NCBI GenBank assembly: GCA_016793875.1
Contig: JAEULG010000097.1
Coordinates: forward strand, 1 to 44,259
Length of the DNA: 44,259 bases
Reading direction: 5' to 3'
Source of the DNA: Rhodospirillales bacterium
GTDB lineage: Bacteria > Pseudomonadota > Alphaproteobacteria > Rhodospirillales > Defluviicoccaceae
Positions 21,479 through 28,469 of the stretch are shown one piece after another; positions within the stretch are counted from its first letter, which is position 1; every line of letters begins with the position of its first letter. A program made the translations under genes and the position numbers. A model generated the notes under the pieces. It was given only the letters and a program-made list of their open reading frames with translations. It was not told the origin of the DNA and made no database searches.

Positions 21479-22153
21479 ATGGACGAGATCCCCGGCAGCC
21501 CGGCTGGGATGCCTTCGCCGGCGGAGGCGCTTCGGGCGTTCGCGCCCGACCGCAGCTTCGCCACGATCCTCGCCGATCCGCCGTGGCGGTTCGGCAACCG
21601 CACCGGCAAGATGGCCCCGGAGCACCGGCGGTTGTCGCGTTACCGGACGCTGTCCCTCGACGGCATCGCCGCCCTGCCGGTGGCAGAACTCGCCGTGGCG
21701 ACCGCCCACCTCTACCTGTGGGTGCCGAACGCGCTGCTCCCCGAAGGCCTGCAGGTCATGGCGGCGTGGGGCTTCACCTACAAGAGCAACATCGTCTGGC
21801 ACAAGCTGCGCCGCGACGGCGGCTCCGACGGCCGCGGCGTCGGTTTCTACTTCCGCAATGTCACCGAGATGCTGCTGTTCGGAGTGCGCGGCCGCAACGC
21901 CCGCACCCTCCCTCCCGGCCGCCGGCAGGTCAACTACATCGGCAGCCGCAAACGCGAACATTCGCGCAAGCCGGACGAGCAGTACGCGCTGATCGAGAGC
22001 TGCAGTCCCGGCCCCTATCTGGAGCTGTTCGGCCGCGGCATCCGTCCGGGCTGGTCGACCTGGGGTGATGAGGCCGACGCCGGCTGGCAACCAACCTGGC
22101 CCACCTGGGCTCGGCCCGATTCGCCCCCGGCCTCCGCGGTTGATCCGGCATAG
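21479..22153 (+). CDS. MT-A70 family adenine-N6 methyltransferase
   Basis: 224 aa from ATG 21479 (GGGAGG 7 bases upstream); the frame is open to 21380. Class-beta SAM-dependent methyltransferase: catalytic DPPW at 33-36 (ILADPPWRFG), YLWVPNALL and the GFTYKSNIVWHK strand, then the C-terminal HSRKPDEQY...SPGPYLELFGR...GW block that binds SAM. Family members methylate adenine N6 in DNA or RNA; the target here is unknown. No restriction enzyme, specificity subunit or phage gene is adjacent, so it is an orphan. It sits between the phosphate operon and a REPIN-like repeat. Confidence 0.85.
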   Translation: MDEIPGSPAGMPSPAEALRAFAPDRSFATILADPPWRFGNRTGKMAPEHRRLSRYRTLSLDGIAALPVAELAVATAHLYLWVPNALLPEGLQVMAAWGFTYKSNIVWHKLRRDGGSDGRGVGFYFRNVTEMLLFGVRGRNARTLPPGRRQVNYIGSRKREHSRKPDEQYALIESCSPGPYLELFGRGIRPGWSTWGDEADAGWQPTWPTWARPDSPPASAVDPA

Positions 22154-22206
22154 AAGGGTAAGGCGCAGCCGGTCCCCGCCGCGCCGCCGACAACCGCCGC
22201 GACTGT

Positions 22207-22303
22207 GTAGGGTGCGCTGAGCAGAGCGAAGCGCACCGGATTGCGATTCCCGTGGGGACGAAGCATCTGCGGGGTGCGCGTCGCTCTACTCAGCGCACCC
22301 TAC
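22207..22303. repeat. REPIN-like inverted pair of palindromic repeats
   Basis: Two 31-base arms, 22207-22237 and 22273-22303, are inverted copies differing at two positions and separated by 35 bases. The outer ends are GTAGGGTGCGC/GCGCACCCTAC. Each arm is itself an imperfect hairpin (GGTGCGC...GCGCACC). This is the structure of a REP doublet (REPIN/BIME). It lies between the MT-A70 gene and sodB, both of which end towards it, and could act as a bidirectional terminator or mRNA end stabiliser. No RAYT transposase is in the window. Confidence 0.75.
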
Positions 22304-22315
22304 GGCGGAAAAGGG

Positions 22316-23065
22316 TCAGGTCTTTATTTTCGCGTACTGTTCGTCGGCGAAATTCCAGTTGGCCAGGGTCTCCACCCACGCCTTGATGTAATCCGGCCGC
22401 CGGTTCTGATAGTCGAGATAATAGGCGTGCTCCCAGACGTCGATGGTCAGCAGCGGCACCTTTCCCTGGGTGATCGGGGTATCGGCGTTGGCGGTCTTGA
22501 CGACCCGCAGCTTGGCGCCGTCGGCAATCAGCCATGCCCAGCCACTGGCGAACTGGGTCTGCGCCGCCTTCGCGAACTCGGCAGCAAAGGCGTCCCAGCC
22601 GCCGAAATCGGCCTCGATCTTCTGCAGCAGCGCCCCCGAAGGCTTGCCGCCGCCCTTCGGCCGCATGCTGTTCCAGTAGAACGTGTGGTTCCACGCCTGC
22701 GCGGCGTTGTTGAAGACGCCGATCTGATCCGGATTGGCGGCGGTGGTCCGGATCAGTTCCTCCAGGGAGAGATCGGCGAGGGCAGGCGCGTCGGCGAGCA
22801 GCTTGTTGAGGTTGTCGACGTAGGCCCGGTGATGCTTGCCGTAGTGGAAGCCGATGGTCTTCGCCGAGATCGCCGGCTCAAGCCCATTTTCCGGCCATGG
22901 CAGCGCGGGCAACTGGTACGGCGCGGCCGCCCTGGCAACGAACGGCGGCGCGCCGATCCCGGCAACGAGGGAGACCGCCCCGATCGCCATGACTCGTTTC
23001 AGCACGTCCCGGCGATGGATGCCCGTTGATGAGTGCGTCTGCGATGCTTCTGGCAACGATGTCAT
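22316..23065 (-). CDS. sodB: Fe-type superoxide dismutase with twin-arginine signal
   Basis: Dismutates superoxide. 249 aa, about 50 longer than cytoplasmic SodB because of an N-terminal Tat-type signal: HRRDVLKRVMAIGAVSLVAGIGAPP at ~18-42, cleavage near ARA. Metal ligands: H in GFHYGKHH, H in WNHTFYW, D and H in DVWEHAYY. The FNNAAQAWNHTFYW and QTQFASGWAWL motifs favour iron. The enzyme is therefore predicted to be periplasmic and exported folded. AGGGAG lies 9 bases before ATG 23065. The frame continues open to 23881, through bamE, but those are separate proteins. Downstream in the bamE direction; 98 bases apart. Confidence 0.9.
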   Translation of the reverse strand: MTSLPEASQTHSSTGIHRRDVLKRVMAIGAVSLVAGIGAPPFVARAAAPYQLPALPWPENGLEPAISAKTIGFHYGKHHRAYVDNLNKLLADAPALADLSLEELIRTTAANPDQIGVFNNAAQAWNHTFYWNSMRPKGGGKPSGALLQKIEADFGGWDAFAAEFAKAAQTQFASGWAWLIADGAKLRVVKTANADTPITQGKVPLLTIDVWEHAYYLDYQNRRPDYIKAWVETLANWNFADEQYAKIKT

Positions 23066-23163
23066 GCATCTGATCTCCCTGCCCGCGGGCGGTGCCGACG
23101 CCGCGCCGTCCGCACTCTCGCTCTGAATACCGCGCTGGCGTGCCGGCAGCGGCCGCAGCGGGG

Positions 23164-23667
23164 TCAGAATGGCTGCTGGCGCCGTGACGGCTGCTGCAGC
23201 GCGTCCTTGTTGAAGCGGCCGAGGTTGCCCATCAACTGGTCCATGATGGTCAGTTCCTCGCCGAAGCTGGGGGTTTCGCGCGTGACGAGTTCGACCTCGT
23301 GGCCCCGGTCCAGCCCGAACTCGCCCACCTCTTTTACCACACCACGGTCGTCGAAGCGGACGGTCACCACCTGCCGCTCGGTCACGTCGCTGTCGAAGAT
23401 CGAATACGTTTCGACGACATCGCTGACGTAATACCAGGCTTCGTCGCCGAAAGCCGAGGTGCTCGAGGGCGATCCTAGCAGCTTCGCCACATCGTCGCGG
23501 TTCTGCACGCCGGGCCGGATCATTTCCAGACGGTCGGCGTCCACCTGGTCGCCGTGCTTGTTGATCTGCGCGATGCAACCGGCGAGCAGCATCATCGGCA
23601 CCGCCACCGTGAGCACCTTGCGGGAGACCACGAGAGTCCGCGCGAGCAGAACAGGAACGCTTGCCAT
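23164..23667 (-). CDS. bamE: Outer membrane protein assembly factor BamE
   Basis: Lipoprotein subunit of the BAM complex, which folds beta-barrel proteins into the outer membrane. 167 aa. The signal sequence ends in lipobox LLAGC (Cys near 31). The mature domain has IRPGVQNRDDVAKLLGSPSSTSAFGDEAWYYVSDVVE and the V-T-V-RFDDRGVVKEV strand pair, the SmpA/OmlA fold. A longer C-terminal tail is usual in alphaproteobacteria. The ATG at 23667 has a weak ribosome site; GTG codons slightly downstream are alternatives. Divergent from the cytochrome chaperone gene; this neighbourhood is conserved in alphaproteobacteria. Confidence 0.9.
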   Translation of the reverse strand: MASVPVLLARTLVVSRKVLTVAVPMMLLAGCIAQINKHGDQVDADRLEMIRPGVQNRDDVAKLLGSPSSTSAFGDEAWYYVSDVVETYSIFDSDVTERQVVTVRFDDRGVVKEVGEFGLDRGHEVELVTRETPSFGEELTIMDQLMGNLGRFNKDALQQPSRRQQPF

Positions 23668-23799
23668 TTGCCGACCCGTACCCGAAATTCCGACTGTTGG
23701 TGGCGCGCCCCGCAGGAGGCCGCAGACCACTATAGCCCGGGCGGCGGCGGATCGGAACCACCGACGCACAAATCGGGACTGCCGGTGGGAGAAGCGCAG

Positions 23800-24360
23800 G
23801 TGCGATGGTTCGGTGCCTTTCGTCGCAAGCCGCACGCGGCGGCGGCGGAAGACCTCTATCGGGCAATCGTCGTGCAGGCACGCCAGCCGGCCTTCTATAC
23901 AGCCTGCGGTGTCGCCGATACGCCCGACGGGCGGTGGGACCTGATCAGTGCCCATGCTGCCCTGGTGTTGCGCCGGCTGCGTCGCCAGCCGCAGGAGACC
24001 CGTGATCTCGGGCAAGCGCTGTTCGACCTGATGTTTGCCGATATGGATCAGAATCTCCGCGAGATGGGCGTGGGCGATCTCGCGGTCGGCAAACGGATCA
24101 AGGCGATGGCCAAGGGATTCTACGGTCGCCTCGCCGCGTACGACGGGGCCCTCAGCAGCGGCGACGAAACCGCGCTCGAAGCCGCCTTGCGCCGCAATCT
24201 CTATCGCAAGACCGACCCACGCCCGGCGCAGGTGGCGATGGTCGCCGCCTATCTGCGCCGCGAGGCGGAACGGCTCGATGCAGCGCGGCTCGCCGAGCTG
24301 CGGGCCGGTCGCATTAGCTTCGGCGTACCGCCGCAGCCGGCGGAGCCGTTGCTGGCATGA
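23800..24360 (+). CDS. Ubiquinol-cytochrome c chaperone (CBP3/UQCC1-like)
   Basis: Homologue of mitochondrial CBP3/UQCC1, which assists assembly of cytochrome b in complex III. 186 aa from GTG 23800, preceded by GGGAGAAG with ~6-base spacing. Landmarks are FYTACGVADTPDGRWDLISAHAALVLRRL, then LFDLMFADMDQNLREMGVGDLAVGKRIKAMAKGFYGRLAAY and LRRNLYR. The family is almost confined to alphaproteobacteria and mitochondria. The stop overlaps the DUF177 start by four bases. Confidence 0.9.
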   Translation: MRWFGAFRRKPHAAAAEDLYRAIVVQARQPAFYTACGVADTPDGRWDLISAHAALVLRRLRRQPQETRDLGQALFDLMFADMDQNLREMGVGDLAVGKRIKAMAKGFYGRLAAYDGALSSGDETALEAALRRNLYRKTDPRPAQVAMVAAYLRREAERLDAARLAELRAGRISFGVPPQPAEPLLA

Positions 24361-24929
24361 CCGGACAGTCCTCCAGCGCGCTGCACCGGCCGGTACCGGT
24401 GCACGACCTGCCGGCCGCCGGGCGGCCGTTCCAGCTCGTCGCCAGTTTCGAGGAATGTCAGCAAATCGCCCGGCGATTCGACCTGATCGCCGTCGAGCGG
24501 CTCGCCGCCGAGGGCACGCTGTCGCCGGAAGCCGGCGGCCGCAGGGTGCGGCTGTCGGGGCGCCTCGTCGCCGACGTGGTGCAGACGTGCGTCGTTTCCC
24601 TGGATTCGGTCCCGGCTCACATCGATGCGCCGTTCACCCGTCTCTACGGCTGGGACGCCGGCGAGGAATGGGAGGAGGGCGCCGGCGAGGAAGTTTTCCT
24701 CGATCTCGCTGGCGAGCTGCCGGCAGAGCCGCTGGATGGCGATGTCCTCGACCTTGGCGAGGTGGCGGTCGAGCAGCTTGCCCTCGAACTGGACCCCTAT
24801 CCGCGCAAGCCGGGAGCTTTGTTCACCGGCTGCGACGTCGGCGGCGATGCCGCCGCCGACCCGTCGACCAGCCCGTTCGCCGGGCTCGCCCGCCGGTTGA
24901 AACAGGGAGGCTCCGGTAACGGCGGGTAA
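24357..24929 (+). CDS. yceD: DUF177 / YceD family protein
   Basis: 190 aa. YceD/DUF177 proteins bind nucleic acid and are needed for normal 23S rRNA levels in plants and some bacteria. Visible signature: RLSGRLVADVVQTCVVSLDSVPAHIDAPF, the acidic middle, DLGEVAVEQLALELDPYPRKPGA, and the terminal NPFAGL-like SPFAGLARRLK. The two Cys typical of some members are partly kept (QTC). In many bacteria rpmF follows; here 253 bases without rpmF lead to plsX. Overlaps the preceding gene (ATGA). Confidence 0.88.
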   Translation: MTGQSSSALHRPVPVHDLPAAGRPFQLVASFEECQQIARRFDLIAVERLAAEGTLSPEAGGRRVRLSGRLVADVVQTCVVSLDSVPAHIDAPFTRLYGWDAGEEWEEGAGEEVFLDLAGELPAEPLDGDVLDLGEVAVEQLALELDPYPRKPGALFTGCDVGGDAAADPSTSPFAGLARRLKQGGSGNGG

Positions 24930-24961
24930 GCGCTTGCCCGCAAGCTGCGAGTTCGTATAAG
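24922..24961 (+). promoter_or_regulatory. Putative plsX promoter with overlapping palindrome
   Basis: TTGCCC (24934-24939), 16 bases, TATAAG (24956-24961) resembles a sigma70 promoter for plsX-fabH. A 20-base palindrome, GCGGGTAAGC/GCTTGCCCGC (24922-24941, one mismatch), covers the -35 and the end of yceD. It could be a repressor operator or a terminator-like hairpin of the upstream operon. The rest of 24962-25182 contains nothing recognisable. Confidence 0.42.
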
Positions 24962-25182
24962 TAGGCAGTCCGCGCGGCTTGGGTCGGCGCCGCGCCGGTG
25001 TTCTTTGGCCTTCAGTAGACCGTCACGGCCGGCGGCAAACGTTAGATCTCCGTCGGTAACGACCGGCCGCAGCGCACCCGGACTTCGCACGCGATGTTCA
25101 GCAACTCTTTAGTTAGCAAACCCTGCGCCAGCGAAGGACTCCCGGCTTCCACCGGCCTTGCTGCGCCGAAAATCCTCGCCGC

Positions 25183-26244
25183 ATGATCGGGCCGACGGCC
25201 CGGCCGATCACGCTTGCGGTTGACGCGATGGGGGGCGATCGCGCACCGCAAATCGTCATCGAAGGCATGAATCGGGCGTTGGACAGCCTGAAGAACGTCC
25301 GCTTCCTGCTGTTCGGGCGGTCCGACGACGTTTCTCCGCTGGTAACGTCCTGCCGCCGGCTGCGCGCCCTCGTCGAGGTTCGGCATGCTGCCGATGTCGT
25401 TGCGTCGGGTGAGCGGCCGTCGGTCGCCCTGCGCTCCGGCCGGAAATCGAGCATGCGCCAGGCGATCGACGCGGTGGCGGCCGGCGAGGCCGACGGCGTC
25501 GTTTCCGCCGGCAATACCGGCGCGCTGATGGCGATGGCGAAGTTCGTGTTCAAGACGTTGCCCGGCGTCGACCGTCCGGCCATCGCGGCCGTCTTCCCGG
25601 CACTGTGCGGCCGCACCGTCATGCTCGACCTCGGCGCCAACGTCAATTGCGGCGCCGAGAATCTCGTCCAGTTCGCGGTGATGGGCGAGGTCTTCGCCCG
25701 CAACGTCCTTGGCCTGAAGCACCCGTCGGTCGGCCTGCTGAACGTCGGCGAGGAGGACCTCAAGGGTAACGATGCGGTGAAGAAGGCGGCGGCGATCCTG
25801 CAGCAGAGCACGCTCGACATTCGCTTCCACGGCTTCGTCGAGGGCAACGACATCGCCATGGGCACGGTCGATGTCGTCGTCACCGACGGGTTCAGCGGCA
25901 ACATCGCGCTGAAGACGGCGGAAGGGACGGCGCGGCTCTACTCGCACCACCTCAAGCGCGCGTTGACCAGCTCGCCGCTGGCGCGGCTGGGCGCGCTGTT
26001 CTCCGGCCCCGCCCTGAAAAAGATGCGCAAGCGCTTCGATCCGCGCGTCTATGACGGTGCCATGTTCCTCGGCCTCAACGGCATCTGCGTCAAGAGCCAC
26101 GGCGGTACCGACGCCTTCGGCTTCTCCAACGCCATCCGCGTCGCCGCCGACCTCGTCGCCGACGGTGTCAACGAAGGTATCAAGCAGGACTTCGCCTGCC
26201 TCTCTACTGGTCCCGCTCCGGACCCCAAGGTGGCCACCGGATAA
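25183..26244 (+). CDS. plsX: Phosphate acyltransferase PlsX
   Basis: Converts acyl-ACP to acyl-phosphate, the acyl donor for PlsY in phospholipid synthesis; peripheral inner-membrane enzyme. 353 aa. Begins with the family hallmark [13 protein letters not shown] (residues 11-23). Further motifs are [26 protein letters not shown], and [28 protein letters not shown]. The usual start is kept, though the ribosome site is weak. It ends one base into fabH (TAATG), linking phospholipid and fatty-acid initiation as in most bacteria. Confidence 0.95.
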   Translation: MIGPTARPITLAVDAMGGDRAPQIVIEGMNRALDSLKNVRFLLFGRSDDVSPLVTSCRRLRALVEVRHAADVVASGERPSVALRSGRKSSMRQAIDAVAAGEADGVVSAGNTGALMAMAKFVFKTLPGVDRPAIAAVFPALCGRTVMLDLGANVNCGAENLVQFAVMGEVFARNVLGLKHPSVGLLNVGEEDLKGNDAVKKAAAILQQSTLDIRFHGFVEGNDIAMGTVDVVVTDGFSGNIALKTAEGTARLYSHHLKRALTSSPLARLGALFSGPALKKMRKRFDPRVYDGAMFLGLNGICVKSHGGTDAFGFSNAIRVAADLVADGVNEGIKQDFACLSTGPAPDPKVATG

Positions 26245-27239
26245 TGCATCCCATACACGCGCAAATCGTCGGCTGCGGCTCCTACCTGCCGGACCGCATC
26301 CTGACCAACGCCGATCTCGCCCGCCAGCTGGATACTTCCGACGACTGGATCGTCGCCCGGACCGGGATTCAGCAGCGGCACATCGCCGCCGAGGGAGAAC
26401 GGACGTCCGACCTCGCCGCACATGCCGCCGAGCGGGCCCTTGCCGATGCCGGCATTCCGCCTTCGGACGTCGACCTCCTCATCGTCGGCACCTCGACGCC
26501 GGACGATACCTTTCCCGCGACCGCGACGCAGGTCCAGGCGAAGCTCGGCATGACCCGTGGCGCCGCCTTCGACGTCCAGGCGGTCTGCTCGGGCTTCGTC
26601 TTCGCGCTGGCCACCGCCGACAGCTTCATCAGGGCGGGGCAAACGCGAACGGCGGTGGTTATCGGCGCCGAAACCTACTCCCGCATCCTCGATTGGACCG
26701 ACCGGGGCACCTGCGTTCTGTTCGGCGACGGCGCCGGCGCCCTCGTCCTGCGCGCCGCCAACGGCGGCGGCGAGCCGGCGCTGGCGGTCGGCAACCGCCA
26801 GCGCGGCATCCTCTCGACCCACCTGCATTCCGATGGCCGTTTTCGGGATATCCTCTACGTAGATGGCGGCCCGTCCTCGACGCAGACGGTCGGCCACCTG
26901 CGGATGTCCGGCAAGGAAGTGTTCCGCCATGCTGTCGCCAGCCTTGTTTCCGTCGCCGAGGAGGCGGTGGCGGCCAACCAGCTGACCCTTTCCGACCTCG
27001 ATTGGGTTGTTCCGCACCAAGCGAACATCCGCATTCTCGACAGCGTTGGACGAAAGCTGGGATTGCCTGCCGAGCGCCTGATCGCCACCGTCGACAGGCA
27101 TGCCAACACCTCGGCCGCGTCCATTCCGCTCGCTCTCGATGTCGCCCGTGGTGACGGCCGGATCAAGCCCGGTGACCTCGTGCTGATGGAGGCGATCGGC
27201 GGCGGGTTGACGTGGGGTGCGGCACTCGCGCGGTGGTAA
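26244..27239 (+). CDS. fabH: Beta-ketoacyl-ACP synthase III
   Basis: Condenses acetyl-CoA with malonyl-ACP to start fatty acid synthesis. 331 aa, standard. Catalytic triad C115 (VQAVCSGF), H258 ([10 protein letters not shown]) and N288 ([13 protein letters not shown]). [10 protein letters not shown] and the final [16 protein letters not shown] are typical. Start ATG shares its A with the plsX stop. 107 bases then separate it from ihfA, which has its own promoter. Confidence 0.96.
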   Translation: MHPIHAQIVGCGSYLPDRILTNADLARQLDTSDDWIVARTGIQQRHIAAEGERTSDLAAHAAERALADAGIPPSDVDLLIVGTSTPDDTFPATATQVQAKLGMTRGAAFDVQAVCSGFVFALATADSFIRAGQTRTAVVIGAETYSRILDWTDRGTCVLFGDGAGALVLRAANGGGEPALAVGNRQRGILSTHLHSDGRFRDILYVDGGPSSTQTVGHLRMSGKEVFRHAVASLVSVAEEAVAANQLTLSDLDWVVPHQANIRILDSVGRKLGLPAERLIATVDRHANTSAASIPLALDVARGDGRIKPGDLVLMEAIGGGLTWGAALARW

Positions 27240-27282
27240 AGCGGCAGCTTTTCGGCACAGCTTTTCGCATTCTTATATCTCA

Positions 27283-27312
27283 TTGAAACTCATGGTGTTC
27301 TACCGTAATAAT
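27283..27312 (+). promoter_or_regulatory. Putative ihfA promoter
   Basis: TTGAAA (27283-27288, 5/6 match), 18 bases, AATAAT (27307-27312, 5/6 match), 35 bases before the ihfA start. The region is AT-rich against its surroundings, which supports a real promoter for ihfA-merR separate from plsX-fabH. Confidence 0.5.
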
Positions 27313-27346
27313 GGGAATGGTCCTGGTTTCAGGAGAAGGCTGAGGA

Positions 27347-27658
27347 ATGACCGGCAAGACCATTACCCGCGCCTACCTGAGCGAGGCCGTCTATCAGGAG
27401 GTTGGCCTCTCCCGAAACGAATCGGCCGACCTGCTGGAGGCCGTGCTGGGCGAGATCACCAAAGCGCTTGCCGAGGGCCAGACGGTGAAGCTGTCGTCGT
27501 TCGGCAGCTTTTCGATCCGGCAAAAGGGGCGGCGGATCGGCCGTAACCCGAAGACCGGCGAGGAAGTGCCGATCCTACCCCGACGGGTCCTGGTTTTCCG
27601 GCCATCACAGGTGCTGAAGGCGCGGATCAACGGTTCGGAAGAAGGTGAAGCGGTGTGA
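27347..27658 (+). CDS. ihfA: Integration host factor subunit alpha
   Basis: Sequence-preferring DNA-bending protein, partner of IhfB, active in nucleoid structure, transcription and recombination. 103 aa, usual length. [28 protein letters not shown] forms the dimerising helices; [25 protein letters not shown] contains the DNA-inserting proline arm; [15 protein letters not shown] is the C-terminal helix. AGGAGAAGG lies upstream of ATG 27347. The overlap of the stop with the next start (GTGTGA) and the pairing with a MerR gene are conserved in alphaproteobacteria. Confidence 0.95.
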   Translation: MTGKTITRAYLSEAVYQEVGLSRNESADLLEAVLGEITKALAEGQTVKLSSFGSFSIRQKGRRIGRNPKTGEEVPILPRRVLVFRPSQVLKARINGSEEGEAV

Positions 27659-28110
27659 ACCTGTCCTCCGAGGTGCATGAGGTAGTCACAGCGGCGCGGC
27701 CGACCGCCAAGTCGGCAGCAGCGTTCCGGACGATTGCAGAGGTGGCGGCAGACCTGGAGCTGCCGGCGCATGTGCTGCGCTTCTGGGAGAGCCGCTTCCC
27801 GCAGATCAAGCCGCTGAAGCGGCGCGGCGGCCGGCGCTACTACCGGCCGGAGGACGTGGCGCTGCTTCGCCGCATCCGCAGTCTGCTCTACACCGAAGGC
27901 TATACCATCAAGGGCGTCCAGCGGCTGCTGCGCGAGGGACGCTCCGGCGATGCCGGCGGTGACAGCGGGGCGGAGGACGACGAGCTGCCGCCGGAGGTCG
28001 CCGCCGCGCCGGCAAAGAAGCGCGCCGCCAGCCGCGGTCGCGATGCCGTGCGCGAGGTCCTCGCCGAACTGGAATCCTTGCGCGCCCTGCTCCGCGAGCA
28101 GGGCTACTGA
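27655..28110 (+). CDS. MerR family transcriptional regulator
   Basis: 151 aa from a GTG that overlaps the ihfA stop. The winged-helix domain lies at ~23-92: [56 protein letters not shown]. The C-terminal part is an acidic linker plus a short helix ([14 protein letters not shown]) and has no effector domain or metal-binding cysteines. This MerR is a constant neighbour of ihfA in alphaproteobacteria; its targets are unknown to me. Confidence 0.9.
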   Translation: MNLSSEVHEVVTAARPTAKSAAAFRTIAEVAADLELPAHVLRFWESRFPQIKPLKRRGGRRYYRPEDVALLRRIRSLLYTEGYTIKGVQRLLREGRSGDAGGDSGAEDDELPPEVAAAPAKKRAASRGRDAVREVLAELESLRALLREQGY

Positions 28111-28194
28111 GCTTCGCTGCCGCGTCTCTTTCCGGCCCGCGCCGGTCCCGGGGGCGGGACGGCATGCGGCGCCGGCGGGAGGCAGCCGCCATGG

Positions 28195-28224
28195 TTGCAG
28201 CGGACCGCATCGTGCCGCTATAGT
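28195..28224 (+). promoter_or_regulatory. Putative promoter of tRNA-Pro
   Basis: TTGCAG (28195-28200), 18 bases, TATAGT (28219-28224, 5/6 match), ending 12 bases before the tRNA 5' end. Position is right for a short tRNA leader; the -35 is weak (3/6). Confidence 0.45.
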
Positions 28225-28236
28225 CGGCCCTCCTGA

Positions 28237-28310
28237 CGGAGCGTGGCGCAGCTTGGCAGCGCACTAGACTGGGGGTCTAGGGGTCGCCGGTTCGAATCCG
28301 GCCGCTCCGA
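28237..28310 (+). tRNA. tRNA-Pro (anticodon GGG)
   Basis: 74 bases form a full cloverleaf. Acceptor stem CGGAGCG pairs with CGCTCCG (28303-28309), discriminator A. Anticodon stem CTAGA/TCTAG encloses loop CTGGGGG, giving anticodon GGG, which reads CCC and CCU. T-arm GCCGG-TTCGAAT-CCGGC is canonical. The 3' CCA is not encoded. Single tRNA, flanked by a MerR gene and a palindromic repeat. Confidence 0.96.
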
Positions 28311-28347
28311 TATCATTTCCGACAAGCGGCGAGCTTCGACGCAGGTA

Positions 28348-28440
28348 TGCTGAGCGCAAGCGAGCGCACCAGCGTCCCAGCGATACCCCCGGTCGAACCT
28401 GCTTTTTGCCCGTTTCGGGGCGCTTCGCTTTCGCTCAGCA
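28348..28440. repeat. Second palindromic repeat pair, related to the REPIN at 22207
   Basis: The 23-base arm at 28348-28370 and the 24-base arm at 28417-28440 are inverted copies with two mismatches and one indel, separated by 46 bases. They share the CTGAGC...AGCGA-GCGC-CC core with the 22207-22303 element. It starts 37 bases after tRNA-Pro and ends 29 bases from the uvrD stop, so it may end transcripts from both sides. Confidence 0.6.
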
Positions 28441-28469
28441 CGCCCTCGTACGGATTGGGACGCCGACGG

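Noticed and set aside
22316..23881. Apparent 521-aa fusion of a BamE-region frame with superoxide dismutase
   Set aside because: The frame is merely open. BamE is read in another frame at 23164-23667, and SodB has its own ATG, ribosome site and Tat signal at 23065.
24930..25182. Missing rpmF between yceD and plsX
   Set aside because: Looked for an L32 sequence and found none. In alphaproteobacteria rpmF is often elsewhere, so absence is not remarkable.
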